NCBI RefSeq assembly: GCF_001429605.1
Contig: NZ_LMSS01000002.1
Location: forward strand, 62,001 to 126,000
Length of the DNA: 64,000 bases
Direction of reading: 5' to 3'
Origin: Phycicoccus sp. Soil802
Lineage (GTDB): Bacteria > Actinomycetota > Actinomycetes > Actinomycetales > Dermatophilaceae
The position numbers were made by a program, and so were the translations under genes. A model generated the notes under the pieces. That model worked only from the letters and a program-made list of their open reading frames with translations, had not been told where the DNA came from and made no database searches. Of this stretch, positions 34,107 through 47,227 are shown one piece after another. Position 1 is the stretch's first letter, and each line of letters begins with the position of its first letter.

Positions 34107-35027
34107 TCAGCGGTCGACGACGACGACCTCGTACTCGCTCGCGGTCGGGGGCAGGCCGGTGTCGAACTTGGCGTTCACGACGGCCAGCCGGTCACCGAAC
34201 CGGGCCACCGTCGTCGGCACCTGGAAGGCGTCGCTGGTGATGACCTTGGTCAGCGACCCGGACGACAGGTCGCCGCTCAGCCGGAAGGTCGAGATCTGGT
34301 TGCTGAAGTTCTGCACCGCCCACAGGGTCCGTCCCTCGAGGAGGATTCCGTCGACGTTGGGGGTGCCCACCCCTGCGATGGTCCGGCTGGCTCCTGTCGT
34401 CGGGTCGACGACGTTGACCGCGCCCTGACCGCTGTGCGCGACGAGCAGGCTCCTGCCGTCCGCGGTCGCGGCGATGCCATTGTTGTTGAACTGACCTGTC
34501 GTGTCCGCCGCAGGCCCGCTGAGAGCCAGGGTGCGGACCGGCCCCGTCGCGGCGTGGCTGGCCGGGACGAAGTAGAGCTCGGCCGCATTGGAGTTGGTGA
34601 ACCAGGCGCCGCTCCGAGTGACGGCCACGTCGTTGATGAAGGATGTGTCGGGCGCGGCCAGCTGGTAGGTGGCGACCGAGGCCCCGGTGGCGAGGTCGTA
34701 GACATTGGCCTGACCGGTGGGCCCTCCCGCGACGAAGAGCAGGCCGTGCGCCACGTCGGCCTTCAGGCCTACCGCCACCCGGCCGGGCGGGTTGTCGATG
34801 AAGCGCTCCACGGCTCCAGTGGCCAGGTCGCCCCGGAACACGTCGCCGGCGAAGAGGTCGGTGGCGTAGAACGTCGTGCCTGCGCCCCGGGCGATCCCCT
34901 CTGTGCTCGATGCCCCGGGCAGCACGATCACCCGGTCCGTGTGAGCGCCCACGGCGGCCGGTGCGGCGAGCAGTACCACCGCGACGGTCGAGACGATCGA
35001 TCCGAGGACCGTCCGGGCTCGGAACAT
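34107..35027 (-). CDS. Secreted beta-propeller protein (SMP-30/YncE-like)
   Basis: 306 residues from ATG 35027, preceded by GAGGTGGG. A Sec signal peptide (TVLGSIVSTVAVVLLAAPAAVGA) is followed by repeated blades of the type VAVGLKADVAHGLLFVAGG, FINDVAVTRSGAWFTNSN, GIAATADGRSLLVAHSG and VDGILLEGRTLWAVQN, which match six-bladed lactonase/YncE-like propellers. No metal-binding set or covalent-anchor signal is obvious. Extracellular; ligand or enzyme activity unknown. Flanked on both sides by CACTTCTGGCCA repeats. Confidence 0.82.
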   Translation of the reverse strand: MFRARTVLGSIVSTVAVVLLAAPAAVGAHTDRVIVLPGASSTEGIARGAGTTFYATDLFAGDVFRGDLATGAVERFIDNPPGRVAVGLKADVAHGLLFVAGGPTGQANVYDLATGASVATYQLAAPDTSFINDVAVTRSGAWFTNSNAAELYFVPASHAATGPVRTLALSGPAADTTGQFNNNGIAATADGRSLLVAHSGQGAVNVVDPTTGASRTIAGVGTPNVDGILLEGRTLWAVQNFSNQISTFRLSGDLSSGSLTKVITSDAFQVPTTVARFGDRLAVVNAKFDTGLPPTASEYEVVVVDR

Positions 35028-35227
35028 ACGACCCACCTCGCTCACGACAGCCACCGCGCCACGTGCGAGGTGGACCTCAGCCAGCGTGCGCCCGCGTGGT
35101 CGGCCAGCACATCCACCAACCTGCGTAGGGAGCCCTACCAACGAGCACTTCTGGCCACCTGTGCGGGTGGGGCCGCGCAATCCGGCCAGCCGTGCGGCAT
35201 ACCTGGCCAGAAGTGGGGAGGAGATGG
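35028..35227. repeat. Upstream region with second cluster of CACTTCTGGCCA repeats
   Basis: Contains the promoter side of the beta-propeller gene, a plus-strand copy GCACTTCTGGCCACCTGTG (about 35145-35163) and a minus-strand copy CTGGCCAGAAGTGGGG (about 35203-35218), with one CGGCATAC between them. No gene seen in this stretch. Confidence 0.65.
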
Positions 35228-35300
35228 TGGAGCCAAGGGGACTCGAACCCCTAACCCCCTGCTTGCAAAGCAGGTGCGCTACCAATTGCGCCATGGCCCC
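35228..35300 (-). tRNA. tRNA-Ala (UGC anticodon)
   Basis: Minus-strand 73-nt cloverleaf: acceptor GGGGCCA pairing TGGCTCC, D arm GCGCAATTGGTAGCGC, anticodon arm CTGCTTTGCAAGCAG (loop TTTGCAA, anticodon TGC), TPsiC loop GTTCGAGTC, discriminator A. CCA is encoded at 35225-35227. With tRNA-Ile it forms the alaT/ileT pair found beside gyrA in actinobacteria. Confidence 0.96.
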
Positions 35301-35344
35301 TGGGTGTCACATGTAGGTGACAGGCGGCCAGGGCCGCCCCAGTG

Positions 35345-35464
35345 CTAGCGAGGGGAGTCGGTCGCCTCGGCCCAGAGGTCCTTCTCGGCCTTCTGGGCCT
35401 TGAGCTTCCGCTGGATTGCCGTGGCGCCGATGGCCGTCACGATGAGGAGCAGGAGCTTCTTCAT
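35345..35464 (-). CDS. DLW-39 family small protein
   Basis: 39 residues: MKKLLLLIVTAIGATAIQR, then KLKAQKAEKDLWAEATDSPR. A short hydrophobic N-terminal helix and a charged tail with the DLW motif identify the actinobacterial DLW-39 family. ATG 35464 has GCGACGG upstream. It sits between tRNA-Ala and tRNA-Ile next to gyrA, as in relatives. Likely a membrane-bound microprotein of unknown role. Too short for usual gene calling, but its conserved motif and position make it credible. Confidence 0.88.
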   Translation of the reverse strand: MKKLLLLIVTAIGATAIQRKLKAQKAEKDLWAEATDSPR

Positions 35465-35510
35465 GGGCCGTCGCCTTCCCTCGCAGAGCAACCGCGGGGA
35501 TCGGGATTGG

Positions 35511-35584
35511 TGGGCCTAACAGGACTTGAACCTGTGGCCTCTTCCTTATCAGGGAAGCGCTCTAACCGTCTGAGCTATAGGCCC
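35511..35584 (-). tRNA. tRNA-Ile (GAU anticodon)
   Basis: 74-nt minus-strand cloverleaf: acceptor GGGCCTA/TAGGCCC, D arm TAGCTCAGACGGTTAGAGC, anticodon arm CTTCCCTGATAAGGAAG (anticodon GAT), TPsiC loop GTTCAAGTC, discriminator A. CCA is not encoded. Paired with tRNA-Ala downstream of gyrA. Confidence 0.96.
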
Positions 35585-35666
35585 GTGAGCCCAATCTCCG
35601 CTGCGCCACGGGAGGTGGCGCGAGGCACGAGGTTACAGCACGCGCACACGCACTTCCAAAACGGTT

Positions 35667-35700
35667 ACCGCCCACCATCCCGAGGGGGCCGGTGGGCGGT
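35667..35700 (-). terminator. Terminator of the gyrB-gyrA-DUF3566 unit
   Basis: Perfect 10-bp stem ACCGCCCACC (35667-35676) and GGTGGGCGGT (35691-35700). On the minus strand it is followed by AACCGTTTTGG, a short U-run. It lies 47 bp past the DUF3566 stop. Confidence 0.8.
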
Positions 35701-35747
35701 TCGAGGTATGCCGCGGGGCCGGCTTCGAGGGCCCGCTAGGACCCCGG

Positions 35748-36253
35748 TCAGTCGTCGGTGAGGGTGAGCTGGAGGCCGCCGACGAGGGCCGAGCAGATGT
35801 TGTAGAGGAAGGCGCCGAGGGTCGACAGGGCGGTCAGCAGGATGACGTCGATCACCCCGATCACGATCGACAGGGACAGCACCCGGCCGAAGCCGAGGAA
35901 GTCCATGATGTCGAACGGGTTCTCCGAGTCGCTGATGATCGTCCCGACCAGGCGGTTGACCTCGCTGAAGACCCCCATGCCGGACAGGATCATCCACAGC
36001 ACGGCGACCATGACGACGCCGGCGATGCCGAGGGCGACCGAGATGAGGAACGACATCTTCATCGCCGACCACGGGTCGACCCGCGAGACCGTGAGCTTGA
36101 CCCGCCTGGCGCGGGCGGCCTGGGCAGCGGAGGGCGCACCGGCGGGACGGGCGCCGGCCGGGCGGGCACCACCCTGGGACAGGGACTGGGTCGGGCTCAC
36201 CGGAGCGGACCCTCCCTGGGGGAGGGCCGACCTGCTGGTCTGGCCTGCCGTGC

Positions 36254-36257
<4 letters not shown>
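35748..36257 (-). CDS. DUF3566 membrane protein downstream of gyrA
   Basis: 169 residues. A disordered Pro/Ala/Gly-rich N-terminus, then the DUF3566 core: [40 protein letters not shown] (first membrane segment) and [32 protein letters not shown] (second), ending in a short LTLTDD tail. The family is found right after gyrA across actinobacteria, and its function is unknown. The start overlaps the gyrA stop by 4 bp. Confidence 0.93.
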
Positions 36258-38878
<2,621 letters not shown>

Positions 38879-38949
38879 GAATTCCCTTGTCCGTCAATGC
38901 CATTCACCAGCCGTGCCATTCAAGTGCAGTGGGTATGCCGGGCGGTTGG

Positions 38950-38963
38950 GTTCCACGTGAAAC
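38950..38963. promoter_or_regulatory. parS: Near-consensus parS site between gyrB and gyrA
   Basis: GTTCCACGTGAAAC differs from the parS core GTTTCACGTGAAAC by one base. It lies in the 107-bp gyrB-gyrA gap, flanked by an inverted GTATGCCG/CGGCATAC pair (about 38934 and 38975). About 16 kb from oriC on the opposite side from the four perfect sites. Confidence 0.65.
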
Positions 38964-38985
38964 CGCGCCACGCGGCATACGAGGT

Positions 38986-41416
<2,431 letters not shown>

Positions 41417-42910
41417 TCACCCGCCGAGGGTGCGTTGGAACAGGTCGCGCACCGGCTCCGGTATGCCGTGCTCGGGCAGGGTGACCTCGTCACCGTCCGG
41501 GGGGCAGGCCACGTGGTAGGTGAAGGCGTCGGGGACGGGTCGGGTCGGTGCGGCGGCGGCCAGCGCCTCGAGGCGGTGCTCGCTGAGCAGCGTCCGCCAG
41601 CCCTCGGCGTCGTCGTCGGGCAGCTCCGCCAGCGCCACGGTGCGGGCGCGGCGCTGACCGGCCAACCCGCCGGTGCGCCGGACCTGGACCTGCGTGGCCG
41701 AGGGCACCGGCTCAGGCACCGGCTCAGGCACCGGCTCAGGCTGCGGTCCGGGCGCGGGCTGCGGCGCCGGCACCGGGGCCGGCACCGGGGCCGGTGCGTC
41801 GTCGTCGGTGGGGGCCTCGGCGGTGAGCACGCCGACCTGCTCCCAGGCCGACCGGATGGCGCTCGCCGGGGCCGACCCCGCGGCATACCGGCGCTCTGCT
41901 GCGTCGACGGTGAGCCGCGCGAACGTGGCGAAGTCGGCTGTCGCGGTCAACCGACCGCCGGTGAGCACGTCGAACCAGACCTGGCCGGCGACCTCCCACG
42001 CGGGGCCGCCGAGCGCCGTCGCCGCGAGGTAGAACGCGTGGTTGGGGATGCCCGAGTTCACGTGCACGCCGCCGTTGTCGTCGGTGGTCTCGACGTAGTC
42101 GGCCATCGTCGCGGGCTGGGGGTCGCGGCCGAGCTGGGGGTCGTCGTAGGCGGTGCCGGGAGCCTTCATCGATCGCAGCGCCACCCCCTTGACCTGCGCG
42201 GTGAACAGCCCGGCGCCGATCAGCCAGTCGGCGGAGGCGGCGTCCTGGCCGAGCGCCTGCTGCTTGACCAGCGAGCCGAACACGTCGGAGATGCTCTCGT
42301 TGAGCGCCCCCGACTGGCCCCGGTAGACGAGCGCGGCGGTGTGCTCGGTGACCCCGTGGGTGAGCTCGTGCCCGATCACGTCGACCGCGATCGTGAACCG
42401 GTTGAACACCGTGCCGTCGCCGTCGCCGAACACCATCTGGGTGCCGTCCCAGAAGGCGTTGTCGTAGCCGCGGCCGTAGTGGACCGTGCCGAGCAGCGGG
42501 AGCCCCTGCCCGTCGAGGGAGTCACGGCCGTAGGTCCGGTCGAACAGGCTCCAGGTCTGCCCGAACCCGGTGTAGGCCTCGTCGGCCGCGGGGTCACCGG
42601 TCGCCGGCTGCCCCTCGGTGCGGACCGTGGTGCCGGGGGTGGTCTGGGTGCCCTTGGCGTCGGCGATGGTGCGCTGCGGGCCGGTGCCGTCGTCGGCATG
42701 GGGGGCGGCGAGCCCGCCCTGGTGCTCGACCGGGTGGTCGGTGGTCGAGGAGGTGCGCGGCACCCCGGCGGAGCGGTGCTCGCGCAGCGTGTGGTCCCGG
42801 TCGAGCGAACGGCGAGCGCACTCCGCGACGACCTCGTCGCGGTGCCCGGTCAGTGCGGCCAGCAGGTAGGGCGGGACGATCGTGCAGGCGTGGGTGGGAC
42901 GTTCGGGCAT
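41417..42910 (-). CDS. Protealysin-like M4 metalloprotease fused to an emfourin-like inhibitor domain
   Basis: 497 residues from ATG 42910. Residues 1-50 resemble the short protealysin propeptide (CTIVPPYLLAALTG). The thermolysin-type catalytic core follows: VIGHELTHGVTEH (His181, Glu182, His185), third zinc ligand in NESISDVFG (Glu205), and the HVNSGIPNHAFYLAA active-site His. A Pro/Ala/Glu repeat linker (about 367-403) leads to a 94-residue C-terminal domain with VQVRRTGGLAGQRR, PDAFTYHVAC and IPEPVRDLF, the pattern of emfourin, the protein inhibitor of protealysins. No signal peptide. Fusion of enzyme and inhibitor is unusual; inhibitor identity by motif only. Confidence 0.85.
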   Translation of the reverse strand: MPERPTHACTIVPPYLLAALTGHRDEVVAECARRSLDRDHTLREHRSAGVPRTSSTTDHPVEHQGGLAAPHADDGTGPQRTIADAKGTQTTPGTTVRTEGQPATGDPAADEAYTGFGQTWSLFDRTYGRDSLDGQGLPLLGTVHYGRGYDNAFWDGTQMVFGDGDGTVFNRFTIAVDVIGHELTHGVTEHTAALVYRGQSGALNESISDVFGSLVKQQALGQDAASADWLIGAGLFTAQVKGVALRSMKAPGTAYDDPQLGRDPQPATMADYVETTDDNGGVHVNSGIPNHAFYLAATALGGPAWEVAGQVWFDVLTGGRLTATADFATFARLTVDAAERRYAAGSAPASAIRSAWEQVGVLTAEAPTDDDAPAPVPAPVPAPQPAPGPQPEPVPEPVPEPVPSATQVQVRRTGGLAGQRRARTVALAELPDDDAEGWRTLLSEHRLEALAAAAPTRPVPDAFTYHVACPPDGDEVTLPEHGIPEPVRDLFQRTLGG

Positions 42911-43092
42911 GGATCCATCGTGCGCTGCACGGGTGACAGCCGCGACCCGGTGGCCGGCCGAGCCGCAGCCGCGGCCCCCTGCCACCCACGATTTCCGCTG
43001 GTCAGGGCCGCGCCCAGGGTGGACACTGCCAAGTGGAAGTCGTCGCAGGGACGCGAGTGCTCGAGTGCTGCTCGTCCAGGGGAGGCTGCGAC

Positions 43093-45720
43093 GTGACCAC
43101 ACCGGCAGGGCCGGGGGAGCTGGCGGCCGAGCTGCGGGAGAGCCGTGAGCAGCTCGCCGCCGTCAACGAGGTGCTCTCGGCGGTCGGTCGCTCGGCGGGA
43201 GACCCCGAGATGGTCCTCGCCACGATCGTCGAGAGTGCGCGACGACTGTGCCGCTCGGACGCGGCACAGCTGTGCCTCCTCGACGACGAGCGCGTCTTCC
43301 AGCTGATCAAGGCGGTCGGCATCAGCGACGAGGCGATCGCCTACATCGCCGAGCACCCCCTGCCGCTGGACCGGGACACCCTGATGGGCCGCGTCGCCCT
43401 CGACCGCCGGGCCCAGCAGATCGAGGACGTCGTGGCCGACCCGGAGTACGGCCGCCTGGACCTCCAGCGGGTCGCGGGGTTCCGGACCACGATGGGCGCA
43501 CCGCTGGTCGTCGACGACGAGGTCGTCGGGGCGCTGGTGCTGTGGCGCAACCAGGTCAGCCCGTTCGCCGAGCGTGAGCTGACCATCGTGACCGCCTTCG
43601 CCGGGCAGGCGGCCCTGGCCATCAACGGCGTCCGGCTCGTGCAGGAGCTCCAGGCCGGCCGGGCCGAGCTCGCCCGCCGCGTCGACCAGCTCGAGGCCCT
43701 CGCCGAGGTGGGGGAGGCCGTCAGCTCCAGCCTCGACGTCGACGAGGTCCTCACCACGATCGTGAGCCTCGCCGTCGAGCTCTCGGGCACCGACGGTGGC
43801 TCCCTGATGGAGTTCGACGAGCAGACCCAGCTGTTCTCCGTGCGCACCACGTTCGGCACCGAACCGCGCGTGGTGCAGGCCTTGCGGGCCACCCGGATCC
43901 ACATCGACGAGACCCTCGTGGGCCGGGCCTGCCTCGAACGCTCGCCACAGCAGATCGAGGACCTCACCCGGACGGAGCGGGACCCCCACCTGGCCGTCCT
44001 GTATGCCGCGGGGTGGCGTTCCGTCGCTGCCATCCCGATGGTGCGCTCGGACCGGGTCGTCGGGGCCATGGTGGTGCGCCGCAAGTCGCCCGGGTTGCTC
44101 AGCGAGGAGACCTGCGAGGTGCTGGAGGCGTTCGCCAGCCAGTCCACGATCGCCCTGACGAATGCCCGGCTCTACCAGCAGCTGGAGCTGCAGAGCGCCG
44201 AGCTGGCCGAAGCCAGCCAGCACAAGTCGGAGTTCCTGGCCAGCATGTCGCACGAGCTGCGGACCCCGCTCAACGCGGTGATCGGCTTCTCCGAGGTGCT
44301 GCTCGAGCGGATGTTCGGGGACCTCAACGAGCGGCAGGAGGACTACCTGCGCGACATCCTCAACTCGGGCCGGCACCTGCTCGCGCTGCTCAACGACGTC
44401 CTCGACCTGAGCAAGGTCGAGGCCGGGCACATGGAGCTCGACCCCACCGAGTTCGACGTCGCCGAGACGGTGGACTACGCCCTGTCGATGGTCCGCGAGC
44501 GCGCGGTGGCGCACGGCATCACGCTGACCCGGGAGGTGGCGCCAGAGGTCGACCTGGTCCGGGCCGACGAGCTGCGGTTCAAGCAGATCCTGCTCAACCT
44601 GCTCAGCAACGCGGTGAAATTCACCCCGGACGGCGGGAGGGTCGAGGTGCGCGCCCGGGTGGTCGGCGGCGACCTCGAGCTCACCGTGTCCGACACCGGG
44701 ATGGGCATCGACCCCGCCGACCAGCAGCGGATCTTCGACTCGTTCCAGCAGGGTGGCCGCACCGCCCGCCAGGTGGAGGGCACCGGTCTCGGGCTCACCC
44801 TCACCAAGCGGATCGTCGAGCTGCACGGCGGGCGGCTCTGGCTCACCAGCGAGGTCGGCCACGGCAGCACCTTCGGCTTCTCGATCCCGCTCGACCGCAG
44901 CCTCACCGCGACCCCGCTGGCTGACCACTCGGTCGAGACCCCGGACGAGCGCCCCGTGGTGGTCGTCGTCGAGGACGACCGCAGCTCGGCGGAGCTGATG
45001 TCACTGCACCTCGAGGCCGCGGGGCTGCGCCCGGTGGCGGTGCCCAACGGACCGGATGGGCTGGCCGCAGTGCGTGAGCTGGCCCCGGCCGCCGTGATCC
45101 TCGACATCCGGCTCCCGGGGATGGACGGCTGGGACGTCCTCGGCGCGATCAAGGGCGACCCGCACACGGCGTCCACCCCCGTGGTGGTGGTCTCGGTGAT
45201 CCACGAGCGCGGGCGGGGGTTCGCGTTGGGTGCCTCCGACTACCTCGTGAAGCCCGTCGCCCGGGACGACCTGCTCGCGGCCCTCCGGCGGCTCGTCCCG
45301 CTCCCGGTCGACCAGGCCCAGCGCAAGGTGGCCGTCTTCGTTGACGACGACCCGCTGGCCCTCGAGCTGGTGCGACTGGCCCTGGAGCCGGCCGGCTGGG
45401 TGGTGCACACCTGCACCACCCCGGACGTCGCCCTGGCGCTGATCCGGACCCACCAGCCCTCGGTGGTCCTCGTCGACCTCCTCATGCCGGAGACCGACGG
45501 GTTCGAGGTGGTCGACCTGCTGCGGTCCGACCCGCAGACCGCCTCGGTCCCGGTCGTGGTCCTCACCGCCAAGACCCTCACCTCCCACGACCGCGAGCTG
45601 CTCGACGGACGGATCGAGTTCGTCACGTCCAAGAGCGCCGTCGACCTCGGGCTGCTGGCCGTGCGGCTGGCCCAGATCACCGCCGGACCGGTCCGGTCCC
45701 GCGGTCGGGAGGCGGGATGA
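43093..45720 (+). CDS. Hybrid histidine kinase, GAF-GAF-HisKA-HATPase-REC-REC
   Basis: 875 residues from GTG 43093, preceded by GGGGAGG. Two GAF sensor domains (about 25-180 and 205-365), a HisKA helix with HKSEFLASMSHELRTPLNAV (phosphorylated His387), an ATPase domain (NAVKFTPDGG, DTGMGIDP, GTGLGLTLTKRIVE), and two C-terminal receivers with phosphorylatable Asp671 (LDIRLPGMDG) and Asp795 (VDLLMPETDG). No membrane segment, so it senses something in the cytosol. First of four genes coupled by ATGA/GTGA overlaps; its phosphate probably moves to the receivers of the next two proteins. Confidence 0.93.
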   Translation: MTTPAGPGELAAELRESREQLAAVNEVLSAVGRSAGDPEMVLATIVESARRLCRSDAAQLCLLDDERVFQLIKAVGISDEAIAYIAEHPLPLDRDTLMGRVALDRRAQQIEDVVADPEYGRLDLQRVAGFRTTMGAPLVVDDEVVGALVLWRNQVSPFAERELTIVTAFAGQAALAINGVRLVQELQAGRAELARRVDQLEALAEVGEAVSSSLDVDEVLTTIVSLAVELSGTDGGSLMEFDEQTQLFSVRTTFGTEPRVVQALRATRIHIDETLVGRACLERSPQQIEDLTRTERDPHLAVLYAAGWRSVAAIPMVRSDRVVGAMVVRRKSPGLLSEETCEVLEAFASQSTIALTNARLYQQLELQSAELAEASQHKSEFLASMSHELRTPLNAVIGFSEVLLERMFGDLNERQEDYLRDILNSGRHLLALLNDVLDLSKVEAGHMELDPTEFDVAETVDYALSMVRERAVAHGITLTREVAPEVDLVRADELRFKQILLNLLSNAVKFTPDGGRVEVRARVVGGDLELTVSDTGMGIDPADQQRIFDSFQQGGRTARQVEGTGLGLTLTKRIVELHGGRLWLTSEVGHGSTFGFSIPLDRSLTATPLADHSVETPDERPVVVVVEDDRSSAELMSLHLEAAGLRPVAVPNGPDGLAAVRELAPAAVILDIRLPGMDGWDVLGAIKGDPHTASTPVVVVSVIHERGRGFALGASDYLVKPVARDDLLAALRRLVPLPVDQAQRKVAVFVDDDPLALELVRLALEPAGWVVHTCTTPDVALALIRTHQPSVVLVDLLMPETDGFEVVDLLRSDPQTASVPVVVLTAKTLTSHDRELLDGRIEFVTSKSAVDLGLLAVRLAQITAGPVRSRGREAG

Positions 45721-46100
45721 GCAGTCGGGTCGTCCTCCTCGTGGAGGACAACGAACGCAACCTCAAGCTCGCGCGCGACGTGCTGGAGTATGCCGGCTTC
45801 ACCGTCCTCGTCGCGACCACCGGTGAGGAGGCGGTCGCCACCGCCCAGAGCTCCGTCCCGGACGTCATCCTGATGGACCTCCAGCTGCCGGGGATCGACG
45901 GCCACGCGGCCCTGTCCCTCCTGCGGGCCGACTCCTCCACGTGGCACATCCCGGTGGTGGCCCTGACCGCCTTCGCCATGGCGCAGGACCGGGACCGCGC
46001 CCTCGCGGCCGGCTTCGACGGGTACCTCGAGAAGCCGATCAGTGTCCGCAGCTTCCCCGACCAGGTACGTGCCCACCTCAGAACGGAGGACCCCCGATGA
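45717..46100 (+). CDS. Single-domain response regulator (DivK-like)
   Basis: 127 residues, one receiver domain: VVLLVEDNERNLKLARDVLEYAG, the phosphoacceptor in VILMDLQLPGIDG, VALTAFAMAQDRDRALAAGFDGYLEKPI. There is no output domain, as in DivK or CheY-type shuttles. ATG 45717 overlaps the kinase stop. It may relay phosphate between the kinase and the receiver-cyclase or compete for it; inference from operon order. Confidence 0.9.
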   Translation: MSSRVVLLVEDNERNLKLARDVLEYAGFTVLVATTGEEAVATAQSSVPDVILMDLQLPGIDGHAALSLLRADSSTWHIPVVALTAFAMAQDRDRALAAGFDGYLEKPISVRSFPDQVRAHLRTEDPR

Positions 46101-47227
46101 CGACCGACGACGCCGTGATCCTGGTGGTCGACGACCTTCCGCAGAACGTGAAGCTGATGGATGCCGTCCTCACCCCGCGAGGGTTCACCGTCCACACGGC
46201 GGCGTCGGGGGAGGAGGCGCTCGAGTGGCTGGCGACGCAGGTCCCCGACCTCGTGCTCCTCGACATCCTGATGCCCGGGATCGACGGCTACGAGACCTGT
46301 CGCCAGATCCGCGCCAACGCGGCCACCTCCTTCCTGCCCGTGGTGATGGTGACTGCCAGCGGCCAGGAGCAGAAGCTGCGCGCCATCGAGGCGGGGGCCG
46401 ACGACTTCGTCACCAAGCCCTTCGAGCAGGCCGAGCTGCTGGCGCGGGTGCGCTCGCTCGTGCGGGTGAAGCGCTACCACGACACGATCGAGCGGCAGGC
46501 TGCCGAGCTGGCCGACTGGAACCGCGAGCTCGAGGCCAAGGTCGCGGCTCAGGTGACCGAGCTCGAGCGGGTCGGGCGGCTGCGCCGGTTCCTGTCGCCG
46601 CAGGTGGCCGGGCTGGTCGTCGAGAGCGGCGACGACACCTTCCTGCAGAGCCACCGCAGCGAGATCACGGCGGTCTACTGCGACCTGCGTGGCTTCACCA
46701 GCTTTGCCGAGACGGCCGAGCCGGAGGAGGTGATCTCGGTGCTGCGGGAGTACCACGAGGCGCTCGGTGACCTGGTCTTCCGGTTCGAGGGGACGCTCGA
46801 GCACTTCGCCGGTGATGGCTTGCTGGTCTTCTTCAACGACCCGATCCCGTGTCCGGATGCGCCGGAGCGCGCGGTGCGGATGGCGGTGGCGATGCGGGGC
46901 CGGGTCGCCGAGCTGGCGGAGGGCTGGCGCAGCCGCGGTCACGACCTCGGGTTCGGGGTGGGCATCGCGCAGGGTTACGCCACGCTCGGCCGGGTCGGGT
47001 TCGAGGGGCGCTACGACTACGCGGCCATCGGCACCGTGACGAACGTCAGCGCCCGGCTCTCGGACCTGGCCCAGGCGGGGCAGATCCTCGCCACCCAGCG
47101 GGTCGTGACGGGGGCGGCCGAGGTCGCGGTGACCCGCTCGCTCGGGCCGACCGAGCTGCGCGGCATCACCCGGCCGGTCGAGGTGTTCGACGTCCTCGGC
47201 CTCGACGCGGCCAGGGTCGCGCCGTGA
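46097..47227 (+). CDS. Receiver-class III nucleotide cyclase
   Basis: 376 residues. Receiver domain 1-125 (ILVVDDLPQNVKLMDAVL, LLDILMPGIDG, VTKPFEQAELLARV), a coiled-coil linker (RQAAELADWNRELEAKVAAQVTELERV), then a class III cyclase domain with both metal Asp (VYCDLRGFTSF and EHFAGDGLLVFFND) and the transition-state Asn/Arg (TVTNVSARL). The residue that normally selects adenine as Lys is His here, and its partner Asp is Thr, so ATP specificity is not certain. Phosphorylation of the receiver should set second-messenger output. Overlaps neighbours by 4 bp. Confidence 0.88.
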   Translation: MTTDDAVILVVDDLPQNVKLMDAVLTPRGFTVHTAASGEEALEWLATQVPDLVLLDILMPGIDGYETCRQIRANAATSFLPVVMVTASGQEQKLRAIEAGADDFVTKPFEQAELLARVRSLVRVKRYHDTIERQAAELADWNRELEAKVAAQVTELERVGRLRRFLSPQVAGLVVESGDDTFLQSHRSEITAVYCDLRGFTSFAETAEPEEVISVLREYHEALGDLVFRFEGTLEHFAGDGLLVFFNDPIPCPDAPERAVRMAVAMRGRVAELAEGWRSRGHDLGFGVGIAQGYATLGRVGFEGRYDYAAIGTVTNVSARLSDLAQAGQILATQRVVTGAAEVAVTRSLGPTELRGITRPVEVFDVLGLDAARVAP

